DNA from: Pantoea piersonii
GTDB taxonomy: Bacteria; Pseudomonadota; Gammaproteobacteria; Enterobacterales; Enterobacteriaceae
DNA length: 64,000 bases
NCBI RefSeq assembly: GCF_003612015.1
Contig: NZ_RARB01000008.1
Coordinates: 398-64,397, forward strand
Direction: 5' to 3'
Positions within the stretch are counted from its first letter, which is position 1, and each line of letters begins with the position of its first letter. The position numbers and the translations under genes were made by a program. Positions 1 to 10,171 of the stretch are shown one piece after another. The notes below the pieces were generated by a model. That model was not told where the DNA came from, ran no database searches, and saw only the letters and a list, made by a program, of their open reading frames with translations.

Positions 1-108
1 TTAGCGCGGCGGTCCCACCTGACCCCATGCCGAACTCAGAAGTGAAACGCCGTAGCGCCGATGGTAGTGTGGGGTCTCCCCATGCGAGAGTAGGGAACTG
101 CCAGGCAT
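1..108 (+). rRNA. rrf: 5S ribosomal RNA, 5' end cut by window
   Basis: The sequence matches enterobacterial 5S rRNA almost base for base from about nucleotide 13 of the mature molecule to its end, finishing CTGCCAGGCAT. The first dozen bases lie outside the window. It is the last gene of an rRNA operon entering from the left. In E. coli an rRNA operon also flanks kgtP, so the neighbourhood is conserved. Confidence 0.97.
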
Positions 109-118
109 CCATACGCGA

Positions 119-146
119 TAACCCTGACCTCACGGTCAGGGTTTTT
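119..146 (+). terminator. rRNA operon terminator
   Basis: Stem AACCCTGAC / GTCAGGGTT with a short loop followed directly by a run of T, eleven bases after the 5S gene. It is a typical intrinsic terminator for the rRNA operon. Confidence 0.92.
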
Positions 147-314
147 TGCGTTATACGTCAGAAAACATCCTGTTCCTCTCTACACGCGTTACACCCAAAC
201 CTCTTCCGCATCACATTTACCGCACCACGGCGGCGATAACGTTTCGTTGTCATCGATGAAATGGTTTACTCACTGTTTTGACGCTGTTTATCAGCAAGGA
301 ACATGAGGTTACGC

Positions 315-1622
315 ATGGCAGAAATTAATACGCGCGCATCCCAGCATGCAGCAGAAGAGCAGGGGATCAGCAAAAAACGCGTCTGGGCAATCGTCGGCGC
401 ATCATCAGGCAACCTGGTGGAGTGGTTCGACTTTTATGTCTACTCCTTCTTCTCACTCTATTTCGCACATATCTTCTTCCCCAAAGGGGATACCACCACG
501 CAGCTGCTGCAAACTGCCGGGGTGTTCGCCGCAGGCTTTTTAATGCGCCCCATTGGCGGCTGGCTGTTTGGATATATCGGCGATCGTCACGGACGTAAGA
601 AGTCGATGCTTATTTCGGTATGCATGATGTGTTTTGGCTCGCTGGTCATTGCCTGTCTGCCCGGCTATGGCAGTATTGGCATTGCTGCTCCGGCGATCCT
701 GCTGCTGGCGCGCATGTTTCAGGGGCTGTCGGTCGGCGGGGAGTATGGCACCAGCGCGACCTACATGAGCGAGGTGGCGCTGGAGGGACGCAAAGGTTTC
801 TACGCCTCTTTTCAGTATGTCACGCTGATCGGCGGTCAGCTACTGGCGGTGCTGACGGTCGTCGTACTGCAGTTTATTCTCAGCGAAGAGGATCTGCGCA
901 GCTGGGGCTGGCGCATTCCTTTTTTTCTCGGCGCTCTCCTTGCTGTGGTGGCCCTCTGGCTGCGGCGTTCGCTGCATGAAACCTCCGATAAACAGAGCCG
1001 TCGACATAAAGACGCTGGCAGTATCACCGGCCTGCTGCGCAACCATCCGCGCGCCTTTCTGATGGTGCTTGGTTTTACCGCCGGCGGCTCGCTGAGCTTC
1101 TATACCTTTACTACTTATATGCAGAAGTATCTGGTGAACACGGCGGGCATGGATGCGAAAAGCGCCAGCGGACTGATGACCGGCGCGCTGCTGGTGTTTA
1201 TGCTGATACAGCCCCTTATCGGCGCGCTCTCAGATAAAATCGGTCGTCGGGGATCGATGCTGATCTTCGGCGCGGGCGCGGCCATATGTACCGTTCCGAT
1301 CCTGACTGCGCTGCAAAGCGTGCAGAGTCCTGCCATCGCTTTCTGCCTGATCATGCTGGCGCTGCTGATTACCAGCTTCTATACCGCGATCAGCGGCATC
1401 CTTAAGGCGGAGATGTTCCCGCCAGAAGTGCGTGCGCTTGGCGTCGGCTTATCCTATGCCGTGGCAAATGCTATTTTTGGCGGGTCGGCGGAATATGTCG
1501 CGCTGCTGATGAAACAGCAGGGCATCGAAACAACATTCTTCTGGTATGTGTCGGCGATGGGCGCGCTGGCGTTTATGGTGTCGCTGTTGCTACATAAACG
1601 TGGCAAGGGCATCAGGCTGTAG
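315..1622 (+). CDS. kgtP: Alpha-ketoglutarate permease KgtP (MFS proton symporter)
   Basis: The 435-residue protein takes up 2-oxoglutarate with protons across the inner membrane. It aligns along its length with E. coli KgtP (432 aa), sharing the start of the transporter core ([18 protein letters not shown]), the MFS loop motif DRHGRKKSM between the second and third membrane segments and the repeat DKIGRRGSM in the second half. An ATG at 303 is in frame, but the ATG at 315 has GAGG (305-308) at good spacing and gives the family N-terminus MAEIN. It is a single-gene unit followed by its own terminator and convergent with pssA. Confidence 0.95.
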   Translation: MAEINTRASQHAAEEQGISKKRVWAIVGASSGNLVEWFDFYVYSFFSLYFAHIFFPKGDTTTQLLQTAGVFAAGFLMRPIGGWLFGYIGDRHGRKKSMLISVCMMCFGSLVIACLPGYGSIGIAAPAILLLARMFQGLSVGGEYGTSATYMSEVALEGRKGFYASFQYVTLIGGQLLAVLTVVVLQFILSEEDLRSWGWRIPFFLGALLAVVALWLRRSLHETSDKQSRRHKDAGSITGLLRNHPRAFLMVLGFTAGGSLSFYTFTTYMQKYLVNTAGMDAKSASGLMTGALLVFMLIQPLIGALSDKIGRRGSMLIFGAGAAICTVPILTALQSVQSPAIAFCLIMLALLITSFYTAISGILKAEMFPPEVRALGVGLSYAVANAIFGGSAEYVALLMKQQGIETTFFWYVSAMGALAFMVSLLLHKRGKGIRL

Positions 1623-1634
1623 GTCTTTCTGGCG

Positions 1635-1680
1635 AAGCCTTCACCGTTCCCGCCCGAAAAGCGGCTGTTGAAGGCTTTTT
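1635..1680 (+). terminator. Terminator after kgtP
   Basis: AAGCCTTCA pairs with TGAAGGCTT around a GC-rich loop, followed by a T run. It lies 13 bases after the kgtP stop codon and separates it from convergent pssA. Confidence 0.75.
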
Positions 1681-1712
1681 GCCTGGCGCGTAGCGGCGCG
1701 CCAGTCAACGCA

Positions 1713-3068
1713 TCAGAGAATACGGCTAATAAGACGGTCGATACGAATACGGCGCAGGCGGCGGATCAGCTTGCGCACCTTAGCCGGATAGTCGGCGATG
1801 CTTTCCAGGTCGCGGAAGTGCTTCACCACGTGCGTATGGGTACGGATCAGCGACAGCTCTTTTTCACGCTGCTCGGCCAGCTGATGCAGCGGATCGTGGA
1901 TTAGCACTGCGTTTTCCAGATCGAGGCGCCAGGCGCGCGGATTAAGGTTATTACCGGTAATCAGCGTCCACTCGTCATCCACCCATATGCCTTTCAGGTG
2001 ATAACTGTTCTCGCCATCCTTCCACAGACGTACCGCCAGCTGACCGTTATCCACATAATACTGCAGGCGGCTGAGGAAACGGCGCAGGTTAATTTCATAA
2101 AGATAGGGCAGCGCGCCGATGATTTTGAACGGCTGCTCGGGCGGAATATAGAAATCGTTGGCGGTCTTATCGCCGACGATGATCTCTACCTCTTTGCCCT
2201 CGCGCAGCAGATGAATAATGCTGCGCACCAGAATCGCCGGCAGATTGAAATAAGGCGTGCAGATAGTCAGCTTCCGCTCGGTGCAGGGCATCAGGTGGAA
2301 AATGGTTTTGTTCAGCAGGCTGCGTTTGCCCAGGCCGACCAGCGGCGTAACGGTCAGCTCTTCGTTATGGCCATCGCCAGCGAACTGATAGTTGAATCCG
2401 CGCAGATCCTGGCGGAACTGGCGCGTTTCATTTTTGATTTCCGGGCTGGAAGGACGTTCCTGCTGGTCGAGACGATTGACCGCTTCCGACTGCTTGAGAT
2501 TAACGTTGATCCACTCATACATGGTGTCGGCCAGCTGCGGATTACGAATCAGCTGATAGCGATCGTAACGGTACTTATCGTGCTGGTGCAGATAAACGTC
2601 GTTAATGCTGGCGCCGCTGTAGAGCAGCGTATCGTCGATAATAAAGCCTTTAAGGTGCAGTACGCCAAGTGCTTCGCGCGTATTGACTGGAATGCCGTAA
2701 ACCGGAATGGCGATATCTGCATGCTGCGTCGCCATTTCGCAATACCAGTCTGCATTCGTCACGCCGCGTGCCGCACCGATGCGGCCGCGCTGAGCGCGAT
2801 GCCAGTCGACCAGAATGCTGACATCCAGCTCTGGACGTGCGCGTTTCGCCGCATAGAGCGCATCCATAACGGCACGTCCGGCGTCGTCGTTCTCCATATA
2901 GAGGGCGACAATGCAGATACGATGCTGCGCCGCCGCGATTTTTTCCAGCAGCGTGCGACGGAAATCAGCAGGCGAGTAGAGTGTTGACACATCCGCAGCG
3001 GACTGTGACAGTTTCGGCAACTGTGCAAGGTGTTGTTGATGCTTATTGCGTTTGAATTTAGTCAGCAT
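1713..3068 (-). CDS. pssA: CDP-diacylglycerol--serine O-phosphatidyltransferase
   Basis: This 451-residue enzyme, the same length as E. coli PssA, joins CDP-diacylglycerol and L-serine to make phosphatidylserine, the committed step to phosphatidylethanolamine. It belongs to the phospholipase D superfamily. Two HxK catalytic motifs are visible: HLKGFIIDD in the first half and HLKGIWVDD near the C-terminus, each followed by the expected Asn-containing segment (SGASINDVY and TGNNLNPRAW). It is peripheral to the inner membrane. It lies downstream of patZ on the same strand with a 117-base gap, as in E. coli. Confidence 0.97.
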   Translation of the reverse strand: MLTKFKRNKHQQHLAQLPKLSQSAADVSTLYSPADFRRTLLEKIAAAQHRICIVALYMENDDAGRAVMDALYAAKRARPELDVSILVDWHRAQRGRIGAARGVTNADWYCEMATQHADIAIPVYGIPVNTREALGVLHLKGFIIDDTLLYSGASINDVYLHQHDKYRYDRYQLIRNPQLADTMYEWINVNLKQSEAVNRLDQQERPSSPEIKNETRQFRQDLRGFNYQFAGDGHNEELTVTPLVGLGKRSLLNKTIFHLMPCTERKLTICTPYFNLPAILVRSIIHLLREGKEVEIIVGDKTANDFYIPPEQPFKIIGALPYLYEINLRRFLSRLQYYVDNGQLAVRLWKDGENSYHLKGIWVDDEWTLITGNNLNPRAWRLDLENAVLIHDPLHQLAEQREKELSLIRTHTHVVKHFRDLESIADYPAKVRKLIRRLRRIRIDRLISRIL

Positions 3069-3185
3069 CGCAGTGCGCTTCTTCTCGGTTCATTGCATGG
3101 CCTTTTGCCATCAAATCAGGGTCATAACGGTAAATAATAACACCAACCTTATGTGGTCGGCCATTTTTTACCTTTCTCTACAAGG

Positions 3186-5843
3186 TTAGCCGATGTCCCT
3201 GTGTAAGGGTAAATTCAGGCTGACGATACCCTCATCAAGCTGAACATCCACGCCGAAACCCAGCTTGCGCGCCAGGGTAATCATGCCGCGGTTGTGCGGC
3301 ATGGTGATACCGTTGAGCTGCTGCAGCCCGTGATCGCGCGTATAGCGGATCATTTTTTCCAGCAGCCGTCGTCCCATGCCCAGCCCTTTTAAGTCAGATC
3401 GCACCAGCACGGAAAATTCGGCGTCGATATTGTCGGCGTCGGAAATCGCGCGCGTGACGCCAATAATCTCACTCATCTCCTGCTGCTGGCGCACCGCGAC
3501 GAAAGCCATCTCGCGGTCATAATCGATCTGCGTCATATTGGCGAGATCGTCATGGGTAAATTCGTTGATTTCGCTGAAGTAGCGGTAATAAAGGTCTTCT
3601 TTGGTGACCTGGGCGATAAAGGCGCGCAGCAGGGGTTCGTCTTCCGGCAGGATAGGGCGAAACAGGCAGCTCTGCCCATCTTTCAGCGTTACCCGCTCTT
3701 CAAGCTGCTGCGGATAGGGGCGAATCGCCAGCCGCGCTTCGCTGTCGCCGCTAAAAGGCGCCAGATCCAGCGTGACGTCTAGCAGGGTAAATTCGCTGCC
3801 CGCCGCCAGCAGCGGATGAATATCGAGCCGCTGGATCTCCGGGCAGTCCACCACCAGGTTAGAAACCTGCACCAGCAGCTGACTGAGCGCCGGAATATCC
3901 AGCGTACCCAGACCGCCGCGACTGCGGATCTTGCCGCTTTTGATCGCCTGAATGACCAGATAGCGCGCCAGCGTCATATTAAGCGGCGGCAGCGCGACCG
4001 CCGCCTGTTTGTCCGCCTGCCACTCAACGCCGCCTTCGCCCAGCAAAATGACCGGCCCGAACAGCGCATCCTGTTGCACCACTACGCGCAGTTCCTGGGC
4101 CCCGGCGCGATTAGCCATGCTCTGAACCAGCAGCCCTTCGATGCGTGCCTGAGGCAACGTCTGTTTAACCCGGTCGATAATGGCTTCGGCCGCCTGCTGT
4201 ACCTCTGCGGCGTTGCGCAGATAGAGCATAACGCCCTGAACTTCAGATTTATGGGCGATATCGGGCGAGCGCAGCTTGAGCGCCACGGGATAGCCGATAC
4301 GCTCGGCGATAGCGGCCGCTTCCGCGCTGTCATGGGCAATCCAGGTCGGCAGCGTTGCCATGCCGTACGCCTGCAGGATCGGCTGCACTTCGTGCGTATC
4401 AAGCGTCGTGACGCCTTTCGCCAGCGCCTGCGACAGCAGCTGATGCGCCTGAGCGGTGTCCTGAGTCAGGCTGGCGGGCAGCGCCGGCGTTTCGCGCAGC
4501 TGTTTCTGATTACGGCGATACTCTACCTGGTGCATAAAGGCGGTTACCGTGCCTTCCGGCGTGCGCCATGTGGGAATGCCCGCCTGGGTAAAGGCGCGCC
4601 GCGCCGCCAGCGATGAGAATTCGCCGCACCAGTTGGTCAGGAGCGTCACCTGCTTGCCGCGCGGATGAGCGGCGATAGCGTCAATGATTTGCTGCGCCGA
4701 TTCGGTTGCGGGCGCTACCGCGCTGGGCGCATGAATGATCATCAGCGCATCCAGTTCATGGCTGTTAAGCAGCACAGTAATGCAGTCAACATAGCGCTGC
4801 GGCGTGGCGTCATCTTTCAGGTCGAGCGGATTGCCGCGCCCGACGCCTTCCGGCAGCAGCGCGGCCAGCGCCGAGAGCGTTTCATCGCTCAGGGCAGCAA
4901 GCTTGCCGTTGCGCGCATAGAGTTCGTCTAACGCCAGCGCGGCAGGTGCGGCGCCGTTGCTGATAATCATCAGCCTGTCGCCGCGCAGCGGACGCATATG
5001 ACTGAGCGACTCCACGGCGGTGAAGAGTTCATGGGTATCCTGCACGCGCAGCAGGCCCGCGCGCTGAATCGCCGCATCCCAGGCGGCGTCCAGCCCGCTA
5101 TGGGTGCCGAGCAGGGCCTGAGCCTGATGACTGCGGCCGCTTTTGATCACCAGGATAGGTTTATTACGTGAGGCGCTGCGCGAGGCCGACACAAAGCGTC
5201 GCGCATCGCTCAGGTGCTCAAGGTAGAGCAGAATGGCGCTGGTTTTGCCGTCACGCGCCAGAAAATCGAGCAGATCGTCAACGTCGGTATCCAGGCTGTC
5301 GCCCAGCGCAATAAACCAGGAGAAGCCCAGATTGCGCTGCTGCGCCCAGTCGAGAATGGTATTGGAGACCGCTGCCGACTGCGAGATAAAGGCGATGCGG
5401 CCTTTCTCAATCGGCACCGGCGAGAAGCTGGCGTTAAGTCCTTGCCAGGGCGCGAGCAGCCCGAGACTGTTAGGACCGAGCAGGCGAATCTGCCACTGCG
5501 CGGCGCAGCTTTTGAGCGCCTCCAGCTGGCTGGCGGGTGCGGAGAGAATAATGCAGGCTTTACACCCTTTTTCGCCCAGCTGTTGCAGCAGTTCGAGGTT
5601 GCGTTTCGCATGGGTACAGATCACTGCCAGGTCAGGCGCGAAAGGCAGGCTGTCGATGGTAGGCCAGGCGAGCACGCCGCTGACGGCCCTGTATTTTGGC
5701 GTGACCGGCAGCACCGGGCCGCTGAAGCCCCCCGCCAGCAGATTGCGCATCATAAAGTGCCCGGCGCGTCCCGCCCTGTCCGAGGCGCCAATCACCGCAA
5801 TAGATTTAGGTCGTAACAGCGCTTCCAGCCCGCGTTGGCTCAT
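3186..5843 (-). CDS. patZ: Protein lysine acetyltransferase PatZ (Pka/YfiQ)
   Basis: The 885-residue protein (E. coli 886) acetylates lysines on central-metabolism enzymes such as acetyl-CoA synthetase. An N-terminal CoA-binding Rossmann domain starts RPKSIAVIGASDRAG. A succinyl-CoA-synthetase-like domain and an ATP-grasp-like region follow, and a GNAT acetyltransferase domain fills about the last 160 residues (DLKGLGMGRRLLEKMI is the acetyl-CoA loop). The open frame runs on to 6161, but the upstream part is unlike any family member. ATG 5843 has an excellent AGGAGG and gives the family N-terminus MSQRGLEALLRP. Confidence 0.95.
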   Translation of the reverse strand: MSQRGLEALLRPKSIAVIGASDRAGRAGHFMMRNLLAGGFSGPVLPVTPKYRAVSGVLAWPTIDSLPFAPDLAVICTHAKRNLELLQQLGEKGCKACIILSAPASQLEALKSCAAQWQIRLLGPNSLGLLAPWQGLNASFSPVPIEKGRIAFISQSAAVSNTILDWAQQRNLGFSWFIALGDSLDTDVDDLLDFLARDGKTSAILLYLEHLSDARRFVSASRSASRNKPILVIKSGRSHQAQALLGTHSGLDAAWDAAIQRAGLLRVQDTHELFTAVESLSHMRPLRGDRLMIISNGAAPAALALDELYARNGKLAALSDETLSALAALLPEGVGRGNPLDLKDDATPQRYVDCITVLLNSHELDALMIIHAPSAVAPATESAQQIIDAIAAHPRGKQVTLLTNWCGEFSSLAARRAFTQAGIPTWRTPEGTVTAFMHQVEYRRNQKQLRETPALPASLTQDTAQAHQLLSQALAKGVTTLDTHEVQPILQAYGMATLPTWIAHDSAEAAAIAERIGYPVALKLRSPDIAHKSEVQGVMLYLRNAAEVQQAAEAIIDRVKQTLPQARIEGLLVQSMANRAGAQELRVVVQQDALFGPVILLGEGGVEWQADKQAAVALPPLNMTLARYLVIQAIKSGKIRSRGGLGTLDIPALSQLLVQVSNLVVDCPEIQRLDIHPLLAAGSEFTLLDVTLDLAPFSGDSEARLAIRPYPQQLEERVTLKDGQSCLFRPILPEDEPLLRAFIAQVTKEDLYYRYFSEINEFTHDDLANMTQIDYDREMAFVAVRQQQEMSEIIGVTRAISDADNIDAEFSVLVRSDLKGLGMGRRLLEKMIRYTRDHGLQQLNGITMPHNRGMITLARKLGFGVDVQLDEGIVSLNLPLHRDIG

Positions 5844-5988
5844 CCCGCCCTCCTGAAGTCGACTGGCGTGATTGTAATCGTTTTTTCCCGGGTTTGCCGG
5901 TTCGGCGATCGCAGGCTGAGAGCCGCGACAAAATTTTGCTGCGCTGGCGGGAGGCGGCAATCCAGCAGCGGATCGCCGCACGTAAGCG

Positions 5989-6687
5989 CTAAAGACTCTC
6001 GACGATGGCGGTTTGATGCGCGGGATGGTGCGGTTTGCCTGCCAGATAGGCATGGCGAAACCGTTCAAAATGGTGAAGCAGGGCGTGCGCCGCGGCAGCG
6101 TCGCCTGCCTGCTCCAGCAGCGCGGCGGCGACTTCGGCGGTGCAGTGCTGGCCTTCGCCATGGGCTTCGCGCAGCGTATAGCGCGAGGGCGCGGTGACGT
6201 TTAGCGACATGACCGGCAGCGCATCGAGCCAGGGACTTTTGCGAAACATTTTGCGCGCCTCGGTCCAGGTGCCGTCGAGCATAATAAAGAGCGGCGGCTT
6301 GCCGCTGAGCGGCGGCGCGGTCAGCACTTCGCGGCCGGGATCGGCGTAGGAGGCGGGAAACACCACCATCGGCTGATAGTCGGGATGCGCAACCGCGCTC
6401 AGCAGGGCGGGATCGGGTTCGGTACGTGACCAGCCGAACGCTTCGGTCTGCGGCAAAATATCGGCGATCAGCCGTCCGGTATTGCTGGGCTTCATTGGCT
6501 CGGTATCGAACATCACCAGGCAAAAGCGACTACGCGCGCTCTGCGGCTGGATAGTGGCGCACAGGCAATTTTTCTGCGGCAGCAGACAGCGCTGACAGCG
6601 CACCACGCGATTGCCACGGGCAAGAAAAGGGCGAGTGGCGCGGGCAAGGCGTTGCGCACGCAGGCGGAGAACGGCGTTATCAGTCAT
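5989..6687 (-). CDS. tapT: tRNA-uridine aminocarboxypropyltransferase TapT (DTW domain, YfiP)
   Basis: This 232-residue DTW-domain protein makes acp3U in the variable loop of tRNA using S-adenosylmethionine. The family motif appears as MLDGTWTEARKM, and four cysteines near the N-terminus (CQRCLLPQKNCLC) form the expected metal-binding cluster. The open frame extends to 6813. ATG 6687 gives MTDNAVLRLRAQRLARATRPF, which matches E. coli YfiP, while the upstream extension would run through the trxC terminator. It lies upstream of patZ on the same strand, as in E. coli. Confidence 0.93.
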   Translation of the reverse strand: MTDNAVLRLRAQRLARATRPFLARGNRVVRCQRCLLPQKNCLCATIQPQSARSRFCLVMFDTEPMKPSNTGRLIADILPQTEAFGWSRTEPDPALLSAVAHPDYQPMVVFPASYADPGREVLTAPPLSGKPPLFIMLDGTWTEARKMFRKSPWLDALPVMSLNVTAPSRYTLREAHGEGQHCTAEVAAALLEQAGDAAAAHALLHHFERFRHAYLAGKPHHPAHQTAIVESL

Positions 6688-6733
6688 GGCTTCGTGGACA
6701 AAGTAAAACGCTAGTGTAATCGAAGCGCGCGGG

Positions 6734-6761
6734 AAAAGAAAAAGGCCAGCGCGGCTGGCCT
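6734..6761 (-). terminator. Terminator between trxC and tapT
   Basis: On the minus strand AGGCCAGC pairs with GCTGGCCT across three bases and is followed by TTTTTCTTTT. It lies just over 100 bases after the trxC stop and ahead of the tapT start, so it supports the shorter tapT start. Confidence 0.75.
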
Positions 6762-6866
6762 GTATGGGCTGATAAGAGGCTAATGTGGGAGAGACTTCCG
6801 CGTTTTTGACCATGGCCGCGGGAAGCCTGACTTTTCGGCCAGCTCTTCCGCCTGCCGACTCAGAGC

Positions 6867-7286
6867 TTATAGCGACTCATCAAGCCATTCATTGAAAGGC
6901 GCTTTCGGCATCGCGCCGTTCAGCATGTCCACCAGCTCGCCTTTTTTAAAGATCATAATGGTGGGAATGCTGCGGATGCGAAAACGCGCGCTCAGCGAAG
7001 GTTCCGCTTCGGTATTGACCTTAACGAAACGCACCTGACCGCTGCGCGCCTGCGCCACCTCTTTAAATACCGGCGCGAAGTTGACGCAGGGCCCGCACCA
7101 GGGTGCCCAGAAATCCACCACGACCGGCAGATCGTCCTGTAGATATTTATCCAGCGTTTCGGCGGTCGCGTTAGCCACTTCGCCATTAAAAAGTTCGCTG
7201 CCGCAGCGGCCGCATTTAGCTCCATCGGCAACGCGCTCCTGGGGAACGCGATTGGTTGCCTGACAGGAAGCGCATACCGTATTCAT
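6867..7286 (-). CDS. trxC: Thioredoxin 2
   Basis: This 139-residue cytoplasmic thioredoxin reduces protein disulfides and is important under oxidative stress. The N-terminus holds a zinc-binding domain with two CxxC pairs (C5/C8 and C25/C28), the hallmark of TrxC over TrxA. The thioredoxin fold follows with active site WCGPC and the cis-proline segment SIPT. The open frame begins at 7361, but ATG 7286 has GAGG upstream and gives [10 protein letters not shown], matching E. coli length exactly. In E. coli trxC belongs to the OxyR regulon. I did not identify an OxyR site here. Confidence 0.96.
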   Translation of the reverse strand: MNTVCASCQATNRVPQERVADGAKCGRCGSELFNGEVANATAETLDKYLQDDLPVVVDFWAPWCGPCVNFAPVFKEVAQARSGQVRFVKVNTEAEPSLSARFRIRSIPTIMIFKKGELVDMLNGAMPKAPFNEWLDESL

Positions 7287-7446
7287 ATATACCTCAAGGG
7301 GGTTGCAGGTGTCAGTCTTGTAAATATTGTCCATTATGAGAAGGTTGCGAACAGCCCTCAAACTGGATTGTCCAATAGGTTCAATAGTTGATAGCTAAGC
7401 GCTAATACATCAGGTAATCTTCGCGCTCTCAATGCAGGAGGAACAG

Positions 7447-8538
7447 ATGAACGACGAATTTAAAGGCAAAAGTGGCAAGGTAAAAGTGATGTACGTGCGA
7501 GATGAGGGCGAGAATGGCTCACGCGCGCCGAACCCGCGTACCGGTAAAGGTGGTGGCCGCCCAGCCCGTCAGGAAGATTCGCGTCGTTCCTCTGGCCGCC
7601 GCAGCGAAGAGGGCGCCAGCCGCAAACCCCGCAGCGATGAAGGCAGCCGCAGACCTCGCAGCGATGAGGCTGGCCGCAAACCGCGTAACGATGAATCGTT
7701 CTCGCCCTGGCGTACCGTGTCGCGTCCGCCGAGCGAGCGTGCGCCCGTTGAAGAGAAACAGCCGGAGCAGGGCGGCAAGGTCGCTATCGATCCGGAAGTG
7801 ATCCGACGTCAGCGTCAGGAAGAGACGCGCGTGTATGGCGAAAACGCCTGCCAGGCGCTGTTTCAGAGCCGTCCGGAAGCGATCGTGCGCGCCTGGTTCG
7901 TGCAGAGCGTAACGCCGCGTTTCCGTGAAGCGCTGCGCTGGCTGGCGGCGAACCGCAAAGCCTATCACGTCGTAGAAGATGCCGAGCTGGCGAAAGCGTC
8001 CGGCACCGAGCATCACGGCGGCGTCTGCTTCATTATTAAAAAACGCATGGGCATGGCGGTCAGCGAGTGGCTGAGCCAGGCCGGTGAGAAAGATTGCGTA
8101 CTGGCGCTGGAAGATGTCAGCAACCCGCATAACCTGGGCGGCATTATGCGCAGCTGCGCGCACTTCGGCGTTAAAGGTCTGCTGGTGAATGACGCTTCGC
8201 TGCTGGAGTCCGGCGCGGCGGTGCGTACCGCTGAAGGCGGCGCCGAATACGTACAGGCGATCAGCGGCGAAAGCTTTGCTGGCGGTCTGGAAGCGTTCCG
8301 TAAAGCGGGTTACACCATTGTGACGACCTCAAGCCATGAGGGGACGCCGCTGGCGAAAGCTGAGCTGCCGGCGAAAATGGTGCTGGTGCTGGGTCAGGAG
8401 AGCGAAGGCCTGTCCGACAGCGCGTTCCAGCAGGGCGATATCAGCCTGTCGATCGGCGGGACCGGCAACGTCGAAAGCCTTAACGTCTCGGTGGCGACCG
8501 GTATTTTGCTTGCCGAATGGTGGCGACAGAACGCATAA
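7447..8538 (+). CDS. yfiF: Putative SpoU-family RNA 2'-O-methyltransferase YfiF
   Basis: The 363-residue protein has a basic, low-complexity N-terminus (about residues 1-100) followed by the SpoU substrate-binding and methyltransferase domains. The knotted SAM-binding signatures are visible as [26 protein letters not shown] and [12 protein letters not shown]. The natural RNA substrate of YfiF is not established. ATG 7432 is in frame, but ATG 7447 follows GGAGG and gives [18 protein letters not shown], the family N-terminus. The N-terminal region carries three tandem ten-residue units ([14 protein letters not shown]). It is divergent from trxC. Confidence 0.93.
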   Translation: MNDEFKGKSGKVKVMYVRDEGENGSRAPNPRTGKGGGRPARQEDSRRSSGRRSEEGASRKPRSDEGSRRPRSDEAGRKPRNDESFSPWRTVSRPPSERAPVEEKQPEQGGKVAIDPEVIRRQRQEETRVYGENACQALFQSRPEAIVRAWFVQSVTPRFREALRWLAANRKAYHVVEDAELAKASGTEHHGGVCFIIKKRMGMAVSEWLSQAGEKDCVLALEDVSNPHNLGGIMRSCAHFGVKGLLVNDASLLESGAAVRTAEGGAEYVQAISGESFAGGLEAFRKAGYTIVTTSSHEGTPLAKAELPAKMVLVLGQESEGLSDSAFQQGDISLSIGGTGNVESLNVSVATGILLAEWWRQNA

Positions 8539-8566
8539 AAAAACGGGCCGAAAGGCCCGTTTTTGT
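8537..8566. terminator. Bidirectional terminator between yfiF and emrB
   Basis: A perfect stem ACGGGCC / GGCCCGT with loop GAAA has an A run on the left and a T run on the right, so it can end transcription of yfiF (plus) and of the emr operon (minus). Confidence 0.88.
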
Positions 8567-8619
8567 TTAGGGAAGATGCCGAAGCGGACAGGGGGCTGTC
8601 AGGGATAGCGCGACAGACG

Positions 8620-10155
8620 CTAGTGCGCGCCGCCGCCGCCGCTGCCTGATCCAAAGGGCGGTCGGGCGAACCAGATCAGCACCAGCAGAACCAGAAACAC
8701 CCCAGCCGACGCCCAGAAGATCTCATTGGCAGAGATAATCAATCCCTGGTTGGTGATCTGCTGCGCGATATAGGCTGATGCCTGCTGATGTGACATGCCC
8801 ATCCCTTCCAGCTGGTGATACATCTGCTGCGCATTGGGGTTATAGGGCGTAACCGACTCGCTGAAGGTGCTGTGATGCATCGATTCCCGGTCGGTCCACA
8901 TGGTGGTGGTAATCGAGGTGCCAATCGAGCCCGCCAGGGTACGCACGAAGTTCGACAGGCTCGACGCCGCCGCCAGCCGATCCGGCGACAGCCCGGAAAG
9001 GGTAATGGTGGTGAGCGGCATAAAGAAGCAGGCGACGGCGAATCCCTGGATAAACTGCGGCCAGGCCGATGCGCCGAAGTCCATCGAGGGTTCGAAGGTA
9101 TAGGCGCGCCAGTAGAAGCAGACGGCGTACATAATAAAGCTGAAGGTCACCAGCTTGCGCATATCCAGCTTGTGGGCGAAGCGGCCGATAATCGGCGACA
9201 GGATCACCGGAATGATGCCTACCGGCGCGGACGCCAGACCGGCCCAGGTGGCGGTGTAGCCATATACCTCCTGCAACAGCTGCGGCAGCAATACAATCGA
9301 GCCGAAGTAGAGCATATAGGCCAGGCTGATTGAGAGGCAGCCGATGGTGAAGTTGCGCGACTTAAACAGCGCCAGATCGACAATCGGGTGGTCGTCGGTC
9401 AGCTCCCACACCAGCAGTACCGCCAGAGATATCACGGCGACGACCGTCAGTATGATAATCTCGGTGGAGTTAAACCAGTCAAGCTCTTTACCGCGGTCCA
9501 GCATCACCTGCAGACAGCCGATACCCACGACCAGCAGCACCAGGCCCACCACGTCGATAGGACGCACTTCGGTGCGTGTCTCGCGGCCGCGCAGGGTCTG
9601 CAGCGTCAGCATCACCACCACGGCGCCGATCGGCACGTTGATAAAGAAGATCCAGCCCCAGTGGTAGTTATCGCTGATCCAGCCGCCGAGAATTGGGCCG
9701 CAGATCGGCGCGACAATCACCGTCATCGCCCACAACGAGAGGGCGATGCTGCGTTTGGCGGGCGGATAGTTGCTGAGCAGCAGACTCTGCGACAGCGGGA
9801 TCAGCGGACCGGCTACCACGCCCTGCAGGATGCGGAAGAAAATCAGCATCTCCAGGCTTTCCGACATACCGCACGCCCAGGAGGCGAGGGCGAACAGAAT
9901 CGTCGCCCAGGTAAAGAGCTTTACCTCGCCGACGCGCTTCGCCAGCCAGCCCGTAATGGGAATGGAGATAGCGTTCGCCACCCCGAACGAGGTAATGACC
10001 CAGGTGCCCTGCGAGTTGGACGCGCCCAGATTGCCTGCAATGGTGGGGATCGCCACGTTAGCGATGGTCGAATCCAGCACCTGCATAAAGGTCGCCAACG
10101 ACAGCGCAATGGTCATCAGGACCAGCGGCGCGCCTTCTAGCGGTTTTTGTGCCAT
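8620..10155 (-). CDS. emrB: Multidrug efflux MFS transporter EmrB
   Basis: The 511-residue protein is a 14-segment MFS pump of the DHA2 family and exports hydrophobic compounds and uncouplers through an EmrA-TolC channel. It aligns end to end with E. coli EmrB (512 aa), including the motif LDSTIANVAIPTIAGNLG in the first segment, the motif-C stretch IVAPICGPILGG and the glycine-rich tail GSGSGGGGAH. It starts 16 bases after emrA and forms the last gene of emrRAB. Confidence 0.97.
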   Translation of the reverse strand: MAQKPLEGAPLVLMTIALSLATFMQVLDSTIANVAIPTIAGNLGASNSQGTWVITSFGVANAISIPITGWLAKRVGEVKLFTWATILFALASWACGMSESLEMLIFFRILQGVVAGPLIPLSQSLLLSNYPPAKRSIALSLWAMTVIVAPICGPILGGWISDNYHWGWIFFINVPIGAVVVMLTLQTLRGRETRTEVRPIDVVGLVLLVVGIGCLQVMLDRGKELDWFNSTEIIILTVVAVISLAVLLVWELTDDHPIVDLALFKSRNFTIGCLSISLAYMLYFGSIVLLPQLLQEVYGYTATWAGLASAPVGIIPVILSPIIGRFAHKLDMRKLVTFSFIMYAVCFYWRAYTFEPSMDFGASAWPQFIQGFAVACFFMPLTTITLSGLSPDRLAAASSLSNFVRTLAGSIGTSITTTMWTDRESMHHSTFSESVTPYNPNAQQMYHQLEGMGMSHQQASAYIAQQITNQGLIISANEIFWASAGVFLVLLVLIWFARPPFGSGSGGGGAH

Positions 10156-10171
10156 GACAGCCTCCGCGTCA

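Noticed and set aside
27..239. Small frame across the 5S gene
   Set aside because: It lies on rRNA and its terminator.
5844..6161. Long N-terminal extension of patZ
   Set aside because: It is antisense to the tapT end region in part, unlike any PatZ, and the ATG at 5843 has a strong ribosome site.
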